From the NCBI GenBank assembly GCA_016704485.1, contig JADJAA010000001.1, forward strand, positions 2,137,501 to 2,201,500: a DNA stretch of 64,000 nucleotides, given 5' to 3'. The notes beneath the pieces are model-generated. The model was not told the origin of the DNA, did no database searches, and saw nothing but the letters and a program-made list of their open reading frames with translations. The translations under genes and the position numbers were made by a program. Positions 19,150 to 29,086 of this stretch are shown piece by piece (the first letter of the stretch is position 1; each line of letters opens with the position of its first letter). The stretch is from Flavobacteriales bacterium (GTDB lineage: Bacteria > Bacteroidota > Bacteroidia > Flavobacteriales_F > PHOS-HE28).

Positions 19150-19427
19150 CGGTCGCTCTTGTCCCACTAATCCCTACTAAAGAAAAAACGAAACAGAACA
19201 TTGCAAAGATAACTACCCAAATAGTACGCCGAGCGAAGTCGAGGAGCACTATTTAGGAGTACCCGCCGAACAACAGTAAGCCGGTACACGCCCCAAGCGG
19301 TGACTTGGGCGAGCACGATGGAATTGGTCGATGCCATGCGATGCTTGTATTTTGAAAAGACCGATATGGCCGGACAGTCGCTGGTCATCATGAACGGAGC
19401 GACGCAATCAGTGTCGCCAATGAACGA

Positions 19428-20420
19428 ATGCATTTCTCAAGAGGTCACATTAGCTGGTACGTAACTAAAACGGTTGTTTGTTTCCTAATGTCCCTTAATT
19501 CCTTCTACTCAATTGGGCAAAATCTCGTGCCTAACCCCAGTCTTGAATTGAATGATTCCTGTCCTCAGTCTTGTTGCTTCACGGTAGGGAATCAGCCGCT
19601 CTATTGGAGGGCATGGAAATCAAGCCCTGACTATTTTCATGGTTGTGCGGAGATCGATCCATTTTCGTCGGTTTCAGTACCGTACAATGTCGCGGGTTTC
19701 CAACATGCGCAAGAAAGTGAGGCTTACGCCGGTCTTGTGGCCTATTCGGAGTTCAATAACTACAGGGAGTACATTGGAGTATCTCTGCTGGAACCGTTGG
19801 AAGTAGGGCACCGGTACCAAGTTTCTTTTTGGACCAATTTGGCCTATGGTGGTCAAGTCGAGATCACTACTTCCGGTTGCAACAATGTGGGCGCTTTGTT
19901 CACGAATCTGAACGAGGAGCAATTTGCTCCGCCTGGACCGATCGAATTTCGGAACTATGCCCATGTGTACTCCACGGAAGTATTGCTGGACACAGTGAGC
20001 TGGACATTGGTTGAAGGGTCTTTCGTCGCCGATAGTGCCTACCAGTACTTGGTGATCGGTAATTTCTTCGAGAACGACCTCACGGAACATGTGCCGGTGG
20101 TCTCAAGCTTTCAGGAAGTTGCCTACGTCTACATCGACAACGTTCACGTCACGGAGGATGACTCCACCGTGGGAATGCCGTATGAGGATGTCACACAATT
20201 TTGCCTTGTGGACAACGACAACGGAAGTGTCGTTATCCGGTGGCCGCATGAGCTTGGGTTGGGTGTACGCATTCTGGACTCTGGTGGACGACTTGTATGG
20301 TCCCGGTCTGCGGTTCAGGACGAGGTGATAGTTCAAACATCGAACTGGCCGAGTGGTTTGTATTGCGGCGTATTACAAGGAGAAGGAAGAACTGCATTCG
20401 TAAAATTCATGGTGCGATGA
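19428..20420 (+). CDS. Secreted protein with T9SS sorting-like C-terminus
   Basis: A 330-residue exported protein. The mature N-terminus NLVPNPSLELNDSCPQS is the typical opening of a Bacteroidota family of jelly-roll, carbohydrate-binding-like domains; further features are AGLVAYSEFNNYREYIGVSL, YQVSFWTNLA and a calcium-site-like YIDNVHVTEDD. The C-terminus (RILDSGGRLVWSRSAVQD then WPSGLYCGVLQ) has the strand pattern of a type A sorting domain. The binding partner is unknown. It is 27 bp upstream of the S74-domain gene and probably co-transcribed with it. Confidence 0.75.
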   Translation: MHFSRGHISWYVTKTVVCFLMSLNSFYSIGQNLVPNPSLELNDSCPQSCCFTVGNQPLYWRAWKSSPDYFHGCAEIDPFSSVSVPYNVAGFQHAQESEAYAGLVAYSEFNNYREYIGVSLLEPLEVGHRYQVSFWTNLAYGGQVEITTSGCNNVGALFTNLNEEQFAPPGPIEFRNYAHVYSTEVLLDTVSWTLVEGSFVADSAYQYLVIGNFFENDLTEHVPVVSSFQEVAYVYIDNVHVTEDDSTVGMPYEDVTQFCLVDNDNGSVVIRWPHELGLGVRILDSGGRLVWSRSAVQDEVIVQTSNWPSGLYCGVLQGEGRTAFVKFMVR

Positions 20421-20447
20421 GATTGTCCGGAGAATCTGAACCGAACA

Positions 20448-22697
20448 ATGAAACATTTAAAACTTGCCTTAGTGTGCGGCCTAACCTTTGTCACGCTGAG
20501 TTGCTTTGCTCAAGATTGGCACGAAGGCGCTCCCGGACCAGGTAACCCTGTTACCGATCCAGTGAACTACGTTGGTTGCAACATCGACGCGACTGAGTCT
20601 TTAAAACTCAAGACCATTCCGGAGTTAGAGATTGAAATGTTTACGAACGACGTAAAACGTTTCGCATTATTGCCAGATGCCACCTACACAGTAGGAGGTA
20701 GTAGCGTGGTTGCTGATGGTTTCATCCTGCACAGCCCCGATGTTGATGCGTTCTACACCAGCGGTGCGCCTGGCCCATTCAGCTTGGAGCATTTGGCTGC
20801 GGCCACTAACAGTGATTATGAAGATGCTTACCGCGACTGGGCGCAAACAGGCACCACGTACACAGGCGGCGGAACTATGGGTTATGTAGGCTTAAAGGAA
20901 GACGGCCAGAGCTACACCGACCTTGTGATCCAAGTGGCCAAGCGGGATGGCGACACAGCTCCGGATCATATCAGCTTGTTGTTCACCAGTGAACTCAATG
21001 GCAGTTCCACTGGAGGTGCAGATAGCCAAGAGGGCCTAGAAGGCATGCGCCTAACCGCAGTAAGTAATGATGATGTGAATGTCGGTATTGGTAATTTCAA
21101 TGCGATAGCTGGTGAACCCCTCGATCGTTTGGATGTTGGCACTGGTAAAGTGCGAATTCGGCAACTACCTAGCGACGCAGATAGTGAAAGCGACGAGGTA
21201 GTGACGGTGGATATGACAACCGGTTTGATCGAGCACCGTCCGGCTAGCGACTTTCTGGGTGGCTGTGAGTGGACACTTCCGGGTGGCGCAGGAACAAATT
21301 CAAATGTTGCTACCGCATATCCAAGTAATCCAGGTTGTCCGCAAGAAGATCGTGGTGTAGGTATTGGTATTTGGAACCCACTATATAAGCTCCATGTAAA
21401 ACATTCGGCTGCGGATGCGAGCTTTAGCGGAGGTTTGATGGTGAATTATCTCGGGAACTCAGCTGGTACAACGTATGGCATTAATACCGTGGTGGAACCA
21501 GTATCTGGTTCAAGCATGGGTACTGTAACTGGGATCAGATCGGTTGTAACAGGTCTAGAAACCGGTGGCACCGGGATAACCGCTGAGATCACAGCCCAGC
21601 CAACCGGTGGTGCATCAACAGAAATTATTGGTGTATCAGGTAAAGCGACTGCACCTGTTAGTGGGACGCTAACAAGAGCGTATGGAATTAGAGGCTTAGT
21701 TAATACTGAAGGTAGCACAATAACGAATGCATGGGGTTTACATGCTGCGGTTATAGGCTCCGGTAGCGCTACGTCTACTTATGGTGTATATGCCGAGGCA
21801 AATAGTACAGGAACGGTTGCGAATTCCTATGGCGTTCTTGGTTGGGCTCGAAAAGGCACAAAACGTTACAGTGTGTATGGTTGGGGTCCTGGTCAAGGAT
21901 CAGACGATTGGGCTGGATTTTTTCCGGGCCGGACTTATACACCGGGAGGGAATTGGACATCATCGGACGAGAGCCTGAAGTCCAACATCGAGGATATTGA
22001 AAGCGCCTCTGAAAGGCTGTTGCAATTGAACCCGAAAACGTATGTTTTCAATGTTGATCAATACCCAAGTATGGGTCTGCCTCAAGAGCAACAATATGGA
22101 TTCTTGGCGCAAGAGTTGGAAACTGTATTTCCAGAAATGGTGATGCAAACATCTCAACCAGCAATGGTGGATAGTGTAGGTAATGAGATCTATGCAGCCA
22201 TTCCTTTTAAAGCGGTTAATTTGAGTGGTTTGACGCCCTACCTCGTAGCCGCGTTCCAAGAACAGCAGCAACAACTCGCCGATGCAGAAGCCACCAATGA
22301 TGCACTGAATGATCAGTTGCAGCAGGTCATGGATCGGTTGGATGCAATGGAGCAGAGTGTTGCAAATTGCTGCGCATCTCATGGTGCAATTCAGAATGGT
22401 GGTGTAGAGATCGATGAAAAAACGTTGAACTCAAATGACCGTTACCTCCGTATTGCTCCGAATCCATTCGAAACGCAAACCACTATTTTCTACCAATTGG
22501 ATCAGGGTGGTCGCATGCAGTTAGTCGCTAACAGTGCAGATGGCAAGCAATTGCAAGTGCTGCAAGAGGCTAGCTTGGAGGCAGGCAATTACCAATACGA
22601 GTGGGCAACCGGTGATCTAGCACCTGGTGTGTACTACATTACGTTGTTGGTTGACGCTAAGCCCATAACCAAACGTGTTGTGAAGATCCTGCGATAG
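20448..22697 (+). CDS. Secreted tail-fiber-type protein with S74 chaperone domain and T9SS sorting domain
   Basis: A 749-residue protein with signal peptide (LALVCGLTFVTLSCFAQ). A long Gly/Thr-rich beta region spans about residues 30-500, with repeated strand motifs such as TYGVYAEANSTGTVANSYGV that resemble trimeric fiber shafts. A peptidase S74/intramolecular chaperone domain begins at about residue 505 (SSDESLKSNIEDIE, then YGFLAQELETVFPEMV), followed by a coiled coil (EQQQQLADAEATNDALNDQL) and a type A sorting domain (LRIAPNPFETQTTIF). The S74 Ser-Asp and Lys of SDESLK are present. It probably assembles as a surface trimer. A terminator follows. Confidence 0.88.
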   Translation: MKHLKLALVCGLTFVTLSCFAQDWHEGAPGPGNPVTDPVNYVGCNIDATESLKLKTIPELEIEMFTNDVKRFALLPDATYTVGGSSVVADGFILHSPDVDAFYTSGAPGPFSLEHLAAATNSDYEDAYRDWAQTGTTYTGGGTMGYVGLKEDGQSYTDLVIQVAKRDGDTAPDHISLLFTSELNGSSTGGADSQEGLEGMRLTAVSNDDVNVGIGNFNAIAGEPLDRLDVGTGKVRIRQLPSDADSESDEVVTVDMTTGLIEHRPASDFLGGCEWTLPGGAGTNSNVATAYPSNPGCPQEDRGVGIGIWNPLYKLHVKHSAADASFSGGLMVNYLGNSAGTTYGINTVVEPVSGSSMGTVTGIRSVVTGLETGGTGITAEITAQPTGGASTEIIGVSGKATAPVSGTLTRAYGIRGLVNTEGSTITNAWGLHAAVIGSGSATSTYGVYAEANSTGTVANSYGVLGWARKGTKRYSVYGWGPGQGSDDWAGFFPGRTYTPGGNWTSSDESLKSNIEDIESASERLLQLNPKTYVFNVDQYPSMGLPQEQQYGFLAQELETVFPEMVMQTSQPAMVDSVGNEIYAAIPFKAVNLSGLTPYLVAAFQEQQQQLADAEATNDALNDQLQQVMDRLDAMEQSVANCCASHGAIQNGGVEIDEKTLNSNDRYLRIAPNPFETQTTIFYQLDQGGRMQLVANSADGKQLQVLQEASLEAGNYQYEWATGDLAPGVYYITLLVDAKPITKRVVKILR

Positions 22698-22726
22698 TAT
22701 AGCGAGAAAGTGACGTAGCGCAAAAC

Positions 22727-22763
22727 GAACGGCCCGCAGCATAACGCCCCGGGCCGTTCCTTT
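22727..22763 (+). terminator. Hairpin terminator between the S74 gene and the glycosyltransferases
   Basis: GAACGGCCCG (22727-22736) and CGGGCCGTTC (22750-22759) form a perfect ten-base stem with a 13-base loop, followed by CTTTG. The hairpin ends about 10 bp before the next ATG, so it may also act in the leader of that gene. Confidence 0.6.
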
Positions 22764-22769
22764 GCACCC

Positions 22770-23882
22770 ATGCCTCGCCGCGCCATTGTCGCTGTTACCA
22801 ATGACCTGAGTACCGACAACCGGGTACACCGTACCTGCACCGTATTGCGGGAGTTGGGGTATGACGTATTGCTTGTAGGTCGTGTTTTGCCGGGTAGTGC
22901 GCCGTTGGAAAGGCCGTATGCAACGCGGCGAATGCGCTTGTTCTTCAGCAAAGGAGCGCTGTTCTATGCCGAATACAACCTGCGGCTGTTCTGGCTTTTA
23001 CTGCGCGAAAAAAGCGATCTGCTAGTAGCGAATGACCTCGATACCTTGCTGGCGAACTACTTGGTAGCTCGGTTACGCAGCAAGCAGCTAGTTTACGACA
23101 GCCACGAGTACTTTACTGAGGTCCCGGAGCTGGTGGAGAGGCCCGGCGTAAGGCGCGTCTGGCTGGGCATTGAGCGTTGGATCTTTCCGAAACTGAAGCA
23201 TGTGGTAACCGTGAACGATAGCATTGCCGATGCTTACAAGGAACGGTATGGCATACGACCGGCAGTGGTGCGCAATATCCCCATGCACCGCGATCTTGGG
23301 CCGTTGCCTTCCAGGTCGGATCTTGGGCTGCCAGCGGATAATTTCATTTTGATCATGCAAGGCAGTGGGATCAATGTGCAGCGCGGTGCGGAAGAAGCTG
23401 TGTTGGCCATGAAAGAACTCCCCGATGCCCTGTTGCTGCTCGTGGGTGGGGGAGATGCTTGGCCCGTGCTGCAGAAGATGGTTGCTGCGGAAGGGTTGCA
23501 GGAACGTGTGCGCCTGATCACGCGCATGCCTTATGAGCAGATGATGCAATACACCCGGAATGCGGATCTCGGCTTATCGCTGGATAAGGATACCAACCTG
23601 AACTATCGTTTTAGCCTGCCGAATAAGTTGTTCGATTATTTCCGCGCCCACATTCCTGTTCTTGCTACGGATCTGCCTGAGGTTGCGGCAATTGTGAGAC
23701 GGTATGATGCAGGTATTGTTCTCCCCGCTCCGGAACCCGACCTTATCGTAGGGGCAGTACGAACATTGATCGGTGATGAAGTTCGTCGCAAGGCATTGCG
23801 CCAAAACTCTATTTTCGCGGCCAATTCGCTGAATGGCGAACGTGAAACGGAAGCGTTGAAAGCGCTTTTCCAATTTGGCTGA
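22770..23882 (+). CDS. GT-B glycosyltransferase (GT4-like)
   Basis: A 370-residue cytoplasmic or membrane-associated glycosyltransferase. The N-terminal acceptor domain contains TNDLSTDNRVHRTCTVLRELG and VANDLDTLLANYL; the C-terminal donor domain contains the GT4-type segment RFSLPNKLFDYFRAHIPVLA with the sugar-nucleotide contact region LPEVAAIV. The EX7E motif is degenerate. The substrate is likely a surface polysaccharide or lipid-linked sugar. The stop overlaps the next glycosyltransferase by 8 bp. Confidence 0.88.
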   Translation: MPRRAIVAVTNDLSTDNRVHRTCTVLRELGYDVLLVGRVLPGSAPLERPYATRRMRLFFSKGALFYAEYNLRLFWLLLREKSDLLVANDLDTLLANYLVARLRSKQLVYDSHEYFTEVPELVERPGVRRVWLGIERWIFPKLKHVVTVNDSIADAYKERYGIRPAVVRNIPMHRDLGPLPSRSDLGLPADNFILIMQGSGINVQRGAEEAVLAMKELPDALLLLVGGGDAWPVLQKMVAAEGLQERVRLITRMPYEQMMQYTRNADLGLSLDKDTNLNYRFSLPNKLFDYFRAHIPVLATDLPEVAAIVRRYDAGIVLPAPEPDLIVGAVRTLIGDEVRRKALRQNSIFAANSLNGERETEALKALFQFG

Positions 23883-24993
23883 TCAGCACATTCATATCGT
23901 GAGTTTCGACATTCCGTCGCCGCCCAGCTATGGCGGGGTCATCGATGTCTACTACAAGGTTAAAGCACTTGCGGAACTTGGCGTGAAGGTTCATCTGCAT
24001 TGTTTTGAGTATGGCAGAGAGCGGGCCAAGGACCTGAAGGAACTCTGCACCGAAGTCCATTACTACTCGCGCCGACAAGGGAAGTACCAGTTGCTGAGCA
24101 ATCTGCCCTTCGTAGTTACCAGCCGCAGAAGTGAGGCGTTGCTAACGCGCTTGCTGAAAGATGATCATCCCATCCTGTTCGAGGGTTTGCATACTTGCTA
24201 TTATTTGGGTGATCCACGGTTGCTCGGGCGCACACGTTTGGTCCGTGCGCACAATGTGGAACACGATTATTATGCAGCATTGGCCAAAGCAGAGGGAAAT
24301 GCATTCCGACGGACCTACTTCATCAACGAAGCGCGTAAACTGCAAAAGTTCGAATTGGTGTTGAGCGAAGCCGATCACATTTTAGCCATTTCTCCGAAGG
24401 ATCAAGCGTATTTCGAAGGTCATTTCAATCATGTAACGCACTTGCCTGCTTTCCATGCAAGCGATAAGGTGGATGTGCCTGATGGGGTCGGTGACTTCGC
24501 ATTCTACCACGGAGCGCTTGGCGTTGCGGAGAATGATCAGGCTGCATTGTTCCTGGTCCGTCAAGTGTTCAAGGACCTACCTGTGAAATTGGTGATTGCC
24601 GGAAGTGATGCGAGCAGTGAGTTGAAGAAGGAGATCGCACGATCTAAGAACGTTTCGTTGCGAGCGAACATTGGTACGCAAGAGATCCATCGACTGGTGA
24701 GCAAAGCACAGGTCAATGTGCTACCCACTTTTCAAGCGACTGGGATCAAACTGAAGTTACTGCTCTGCTTGTACACCGGGCGCCACGTTGTTTGCAATAC
24801 CCCAATGGTTGAAGGTACAGGCCTTGCTGAACTTTGCCATGTACACGATAGCGCTGCAACGATGCGCACCAGCATTCTGGCCTGCATGTCCAAACCGGCC
24901 AATGGCCAAGCATTGGAACGAAGGGTGCAAGTGCTGGGTGATCGGTTCTGTAACAAGCGGAACGCTGAGGTGATCGTCGGGTTGCTCAAGTAG
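23875..24993 (+). CDS. Glycosyltransferase, GT-B fold
   Basis: A 372-residue protein with the N-terminal signature HIVSFDIPSPPSYGGVIDVYYK, a donor-sugar glycosyltransferase N-domain, and a C-terminal donor domain (VNVLPTFQATGIKLKLLLCLYTGRHVVCN). The start is the TTG at 23875, overlapping the previous stop by 8 bp: the conserved N-terminus begins almost at once and no in-frame ATG precedes it. A GTG at codon 9 would truncate the first strand. With the preceding gene it forms a two-gene unit for surface glycan assembly. Confidence 0.82.
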   Translation: MADQHIHIVSFDIPSPPSYGGVIDVYYKVKALAELGVKVHLHCFEYGRERAKDLKELCTEVHYYSRRQGKYQLLSNLPFVVTSRRSEALLTRLLKDDHPILFEGLHTCYYLGDPRLLGRTRLVRAHNVEHDYYAALAKAEGNAFRRTYFINEARKLQKFELVLSEADHILAISPKDQAYFEGHFNHVTHLPAFHASDKVDVPDGVGDFAFYHGALGVAENDQAALFLVRQVFKDLPVKLVIAGSDASSELKKEIARSKNVSLRANIGTQEIHRLVSKAQVNVLPTFQATGIKLKLLLCLYTGRHVVCNTPMVEGTGLAELCHVHDSAATMRTSILACMSKPANGQALERRVQVLGDRFCNKRNAEVIVGLLK

Positions 24994-25016
24994 GAACCCG
25001 AAATGGGACACGAATA

Positions 25017-25703
25017 CTAAGCTCCCACAGCGCTCAACTCCAACAATTTTCCATCCTCGCTCCGTACCACGCGGGTGTTGATCTTCTTCATGTGCGTGTA
25101 GTCGTGCGTGGCCATGATCACACTCCTGCCGCTGCGGCTGATCTCGAAGAGCAGATCAAGGATCTCCTCGGTCGTTTCGGGATCCAAGTTGCCCGTGGGC
25201 TCATCGGCAAGGATCAATTCCGGATCGTTCAACAAAGCACGGGCAATGCTTACGCGCTGCTGCTCACCACCAGAAAGCTCATGGGGCATTTTGTAGCCTT
25301 TGTTCGCCAGGCCCACTTTTTCCAGGACCTGTTGAACGCGTTCGTCCATGCGGCTCTTTTCACTCCAACCCGTTGCCTTCAGAACGAACAGCAGGTTATC
25401 GTTCACCGTGCGATCGGTCAGCAACTGAAAATCCTGGAACACGATCCCGATCTTGCGTCGAAGGAACGGGATCTGCTTGCGTTTCAGCTTGCTCAGGTCG
25501 AATCCGCAGCAATGACCTTCACCTTCTTTCAAGGGTAGATCGCCGTAAAGCGTGCGCATTAAACTGCTTTTCCCGGAGCCGGTCCTGCCGATCAAATAAA
25601 GGAACTCACCTTTCTGCACGGTGAAATCCACGTTGTTCAAGATCAGGTTCTCGCGCTGGAAAATGCGCACACCATGAAGAAGGATGATCGGTTCACTGGA
25701 CAT
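25017..25703 (-). CDS. ftsE: FtsE-like ABC transporter ATP-binding protein
   Basis: A 228-residue ABC ATPase with Walker A GRTGSGKSSLM (about residues 39-49), Q-loop VFQDFQLL, signature LSGGEQQRVSIARAL, Walker B LILADEPTGNLD and H-loop MATHDY. The NLDPETTEEI context is that of the FtsE/LolD/MacB group, and the short length with no fused membrane domain favours FtsE. FtsE normally works with the membrane protein FtsX to regulate cell-wall hydrolases at the septum; ftsX is not adjacent, as I expect in Bacteroidota. It converges with the second glycosyltransferase, 23 bp apart. Confidence 0.85.
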   Translation of the reverse strand: MSSEPIILLHGVRIFQRENLILNNVDFTVQKGEFLYLIGRTGSGKSSLMRTLYGDLPLKEGEGHCCGFDLSKLKRKQIPFLRRKIGIVFQDFQLLTDRTVNDNLLFVLKATGWSEKSRMDERVQQVLEKVGLANKGYKMPHELSGGEQQRVSIARALLNDPELILADEPTGNLDPETTEEILDLLFEISRSGRSVIMATHDYTHMKKINTRVVRSEDGKLLELSAVGA

Positions 25704-25806
25704 GGTGACAAAGGTTGTAATTTATTTACCCGTTCCACGTTCATGAGTAAGTGTTTTGTTTTTCACGTGTTGTTAATAGGGTGTTGAGGTCGTAGCCCGA
25801 AATGAC

Positions 25807-25880
25807 CTAGCGAATGGGTGCGCTAGTGTTCTCTATCTGCTTTCATCATCACTTTCAGCGTTATCTGCGTTCCATTCACT
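25807..25880. repeat. Intergenic repeat with short hairpin, related to the 49.4 and 51.0 kb copies
   Basis: CTAGCG (25807-25812) and CGCTAG (25821-25826) form a hairpin, followed by a degraded copy of the TTTCAGCGTTATCTGCGTTC repeat that recurs at 49314-49411 and 50943-51063. It lies in the 266-bp gap between divergent ftsE and the TPR gene. Confidence 0.6.
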
Positions 25881-25969
25881 TTCCACCCTAGATCGAACAC
25901 CTCCGCGTGGATAAGTAGAACCCCGGCCAGCCGTATCCCGCCAACGTTCCAAAGAACTTTGACCACTTG

Positions 25970-28900
25970 ATGAAGATCCATCCAATTCACTCCCCAAAGA
26001 GCTGCACGAAGGGCATCCTGCGCTGTGCGTTGATCACTGCGGTGGTTCTGTTGCTTGCTCCGAGCGCGCTACTTGCCCAGCGACCAGCGCATTATGCGAA
26101 CCAGAATGCAGATCTGGCGCACGCCCAAGAGCTTTTCGATAAGGCGAAGTATGGTGCGGCACAGTATGAACTGGAACGCGTCATCGAACGGATCACGGAC
26201 CGGCACGATGCTACCCGTACCGAAGCCGAATATCTAGCGGCAATTTGTGCTGTGCGCCTGTTCAATGGCGATGCAGGCAATCGTCTGCTGGCCTTTATCG
26301 AGAACCATCCGGAAGATCTTCATGTTGGAACCGTTCGTCTGGAGTTGTTCAAACACGCCTTCTCTCGGAAAAAATGGAAGGAAGCACTTGCATGGAGTGA
26401 AAGGATCGATCGTTTCGATCTGAAGCCTTCGGAACTCGATGAATTCCGGTTCAAACGTGGTTACTCCTATTTCCAGGAAGAAGAGAAGGACCTCGCACTT
26501 GCTGAATTAAGTATTGTTGCCAATGATAGCGGAGTGTACAAAGCACCGGCCACCTACTACACCGCGCACATCAACTATGAAAAAGGAAACCACGAAACCG
26601 CATTGATCGGATTCAAGAAATTGGAGAACGACGAGAATTTCGGGAAGGTCGTTCCTTCCTACATCGCAGAGATCTTATTCCTACAAGGAAAGTATGATGA
26701 ACTGAATGCCTACGTGGAGCCCATGTTGAACGATGGCACCAACAACCGAAGAGAAACACAGATCAATCGTTTGGCCGGTGAAGCAAATTACCGCACGGGT
26801 AAATATGCCGAAGCATTGCCGTACTTGGAGAAAAGTTCGCAGCGTGTCGGGGTGGAGATCGGTGATCGGTACATCCTCGGTTACACGTATTACCGCACAG
26901 AAGATTACCGCAAAGCGTTGAACGAATTCAATCTGGTGGCTAATGGAACGGATAGCCTTGCACAACTGGCCGCCTACCACATGGCCGATTGTTACCTGAA
27001 ACTGAACGAGAAGAACTACGCTCGGAACGCGTTCAAGAAGGCGTATGACATGGGCAATGATCCCAAGGTCGCCGAAGACGCATTGTTCAACTATGCGAAG
27101 TTAGCCTACGAACTGAGCTTCGATCCGTATCACGAAGCAATAACCGCATTGCGGAATTATTTGAAAGTATATCCCAATACCGTTCGGCGTGATGAAGCCT
27201 ATGAGTTCCTTCTGAACGTTTACTTGAAGACCAAGAACTACGAGGCCGCACTGGAGTCTCTCGATGAGATCCAGAACAAGGACCTGCGCTTGCAGGAAGC
27301 CTATCAACGCTTGGCCTTCGACCGGGGTGTTGAGCTTTATGAAGGACGCAAATTCAAGAGTGCTGCGTTGTTCTTTGAGCGTGCGCTGAAGTATCCTGTG
27401 GATCAAAGCGTGAACGCGAAAGCAAATTTCTGGATGGCCGAGTCGTACTACGGCGATGGCGACCTACCTGCTGCATTGCGCAAATACGATGATCTGCGGA
27501 ACACTGCCGGTGCGTATGCCACCGACATGTATGAACTCGCAGGATACGGTATGGGTTACACGTTCTTCAAAATGAAGGATTACAATGAGGCCAGTACCGC
27601 CTTCCGAAGATTCACCGCCACAGGAAAGGGTGATGCAAAACAACGAGCTGATGCCATGCTGCGGATCGGCGATTGCTACTTCGTGAACAAGCAGAATGAC
27701 CTCGCAGTGAAAGCCTACGACGATGCGATGCGCACCGGAACGGATAGCCGTGACTATGCCCAGTACCAGAAAGGGGTATGCCAAGGTCTGCTTGGTAACT
27801 CTGCCGAAAAGGTGGCAACGTTGAAAGCACTGCTCAGCGAAAAACCGAATTCGCGTTATGCACCGGATGCGAAGTTCCAGCTCGGTGAAACGTACATCAA
27901 CATGGAACAGGATGCGAATGCCGCGACCTACTACGGTGCGGTGGTGAACGAGCATCCGAACAGCCCCAACGTGCGCCAAAGCATGTTGCAATTGGCACTG
28001 ATCCACAAACGGCAAGGCAAGACCCAAGAAGCCTTGGATGAGTTCAAGGCGATCGTGGCCAAGTACAATACCGTGGATGAATCGCGCGAAGCATTGGGCG
28101 CTATCGAAGCGATCTATGTAGAGCAGGGTAGGGTGGCCGAGTACGAGGCTTATGTGAAGACGCTGGGCTTCGTGGATATGGCCACATTGGATCTCGATAC
28201 CAAGTATTACCGAAGCGCTGAAGCGTTGTACACCGCAGGAAAATGTCCTGAAGCGATCGGTGCATTGGGCGATTACCTGGTGAAATACCCCAATGGTGCG
28301 TATGCCGTGAATTCATATTTCTACCGAGGCGATTGCTTGTACAAAGCAGGCAAGTTCGCGGAGGCGTTGCCTGATCTGGAAAAGGTGGTGGAACGTAACG
28401 GGACCCAGTTCATGGAGAATGCGCTTAGTGGTGCCAGCGAGATCCGTTACAATGAAAGACGCTACGAAGGCGCACTCGATTATTACACCAAGTTGGAAAG
28501 CGTAGCAAGCTCTCCGCTGAATGTGCTTGCAGCGCAGGTGGGCCGCATGCGTTGTTTGTTGGAATTGAACCGCCACGCCGATGCAGCCAAAGCTGCTGAT
28601 AAGGTAGCGGCGAACAATGATGCGAATGCGGATCTACGCGCAGAAGCAGGTCTGATCGCAGCAAAAGGGTTGCTGGATAAGGACGATCTCGATGGAGCAT
28701 ATACGCGCTTCAAAGCGGTAACCTCGAACAGCAGCAATATGCTGGGTGCGGAGGCGAAGTACAACATGGCCTATGTCCGTTTTCTTCAGGCTCGATACAG
28801 CGATGCCGAGAAAGAGGTGTTCGATCTCGTGAAGAAGTATCCGAGCTACGATCACTGGAAAGCAAGGTCGTTCATCTTGTTGGGCGATGTGTATGTGCAA

Positions 28901-29086
28901 CTGAAGGATATGTTCCAAGCAAAAGCGACACTGCAAAGCGTGATCAACAACTGCACGGAGTCCGATCTTGTGGCACAAGCCCAACAACGCTTGGATGTTA
29001 TCAATTCCGGCGAAGCGAAGTCCATTCAGCCGGAGCAACAAGAGGAGATCGAAGTGCCAATGCCTAATACCAACGACGGAAAATGA
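25970..29086 (+). CDS. Large exported tetratricopeptide-repeat protein
   Basis: A 1038-residue protein with a signal peptide (CALITAVVLLLAPSALLAQ) and TPR-type helical repeats throughout, for example YFQEEEKDLALAELSIVAND, YRTGKYAEALPYLEKSSQR, YRTEDYRKALNEFN and YKAGKFAEALPDLEKVVER. It resembles the family of long periplasmic TPR proteins that flavobacteria encode beside outer-membrane beta-barrels. The ATG at 25970 is used instead of the overlapping TTG at 25967. The stop overlaps the next start (ATGA), so the two proteins are probably made together and act together. Proline/Glu-rich C-terminus. Confidence 0.88.
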   Translation: MKIHPIHSPKSCTKGILRCALITAVVLLLAPSALLAQRPAHYANQNADLAHAQELFDKAKYGAAQYELERVIERITDRHDATRTEAEYLAAICAVRLFNGDAGNRLLAFIENHPEDLHVGTVRLELFKHAFSRKKWKEALAWSERIDRFDLKPSELDEFRFKRGYSYFQEEEKDLALAELSIVANDSGVYKAPATYYTAHINYEKGNHETALIGFKKLENDENFGKVVPSYIAEILFLQGKYDELNAYVEPMLNDGTNNRRETQINRLAGEANYRTGKYAEALPYLEKSSQRVGVEIGDRYILGYTYYRTEDYRKALNEFNLVANGTDSLAQLAAYHMADCYLKLNEKNYARNAFKKAYDMGNDPKVAEDALFNYAKLAYELSFDPYHEAITALRNYLKVYPNTVRRDEAYEFLLNVYLKTKNYEAALESLDEIQNKDLRLQEAYQRLAFDRGVELYEGRKFKSAALFFERALKYPVDQSVNAKANFWMAESYYGDGDLPAALRKYDDLRNTAGAYATDMYELAGYGMGYTFFKMKDYNEASTAFRRFTATGKGDAKQRADAMLRIGDCYFVNKQNDLAVKAYDDAMRTGTDSRDYAQYQKGVCQGLLGNSAEKVATLKALLSEKPNSRYAPDAKFQLGETYINMEQDANAATYYGAVVNEHPNSPNVRQSMLQLALIHKRQGKTQEALDEFKAIVAKYNTVDESREALGAIEAIYVEQGRVAEYEAYVKTLGFVDMATLDLDTKYYRSAEALYTAGKCPEAIGALGDYLVKYPNGAYAVNSYFYRGDCLYKAGKFAEALPDLEKVVERNGTQFMENALSGASEIRYNERRYEGALDYYTKLESVASSPLNVLAAQVGRMRCLLELNRHADAAKAADKVAANNDANADLRAEAGLIAAKGLLDKDDLDGAYTRFKAVTSNSSNMLGAEAKYNMAYVRFLQARYSDAEKEVFDLVKKYPSYDHWKARSFILLGDVYVQLKDMFQAKATLQSVINNCTESDLVAQAQQRLDVINSGEAKSIQPEQQEEIEVPMPNTNDGK

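Noticed and set aside
19119..19175. tRNA gene or tRNA 3' fragment
   Set aside because: GGTCGCTCTTGTCCCAC faintly recalls a tRNA end, but no cloverleaf or anticodon arm can be drawn.
19167..19433. 88-codon minus-strand open frame before the 19428 gene
   Set aside because: It covers the -7 box, the CGAGCGAAGTCGAG repeat and the start of a plus-strand gene; composition is not protein-like.
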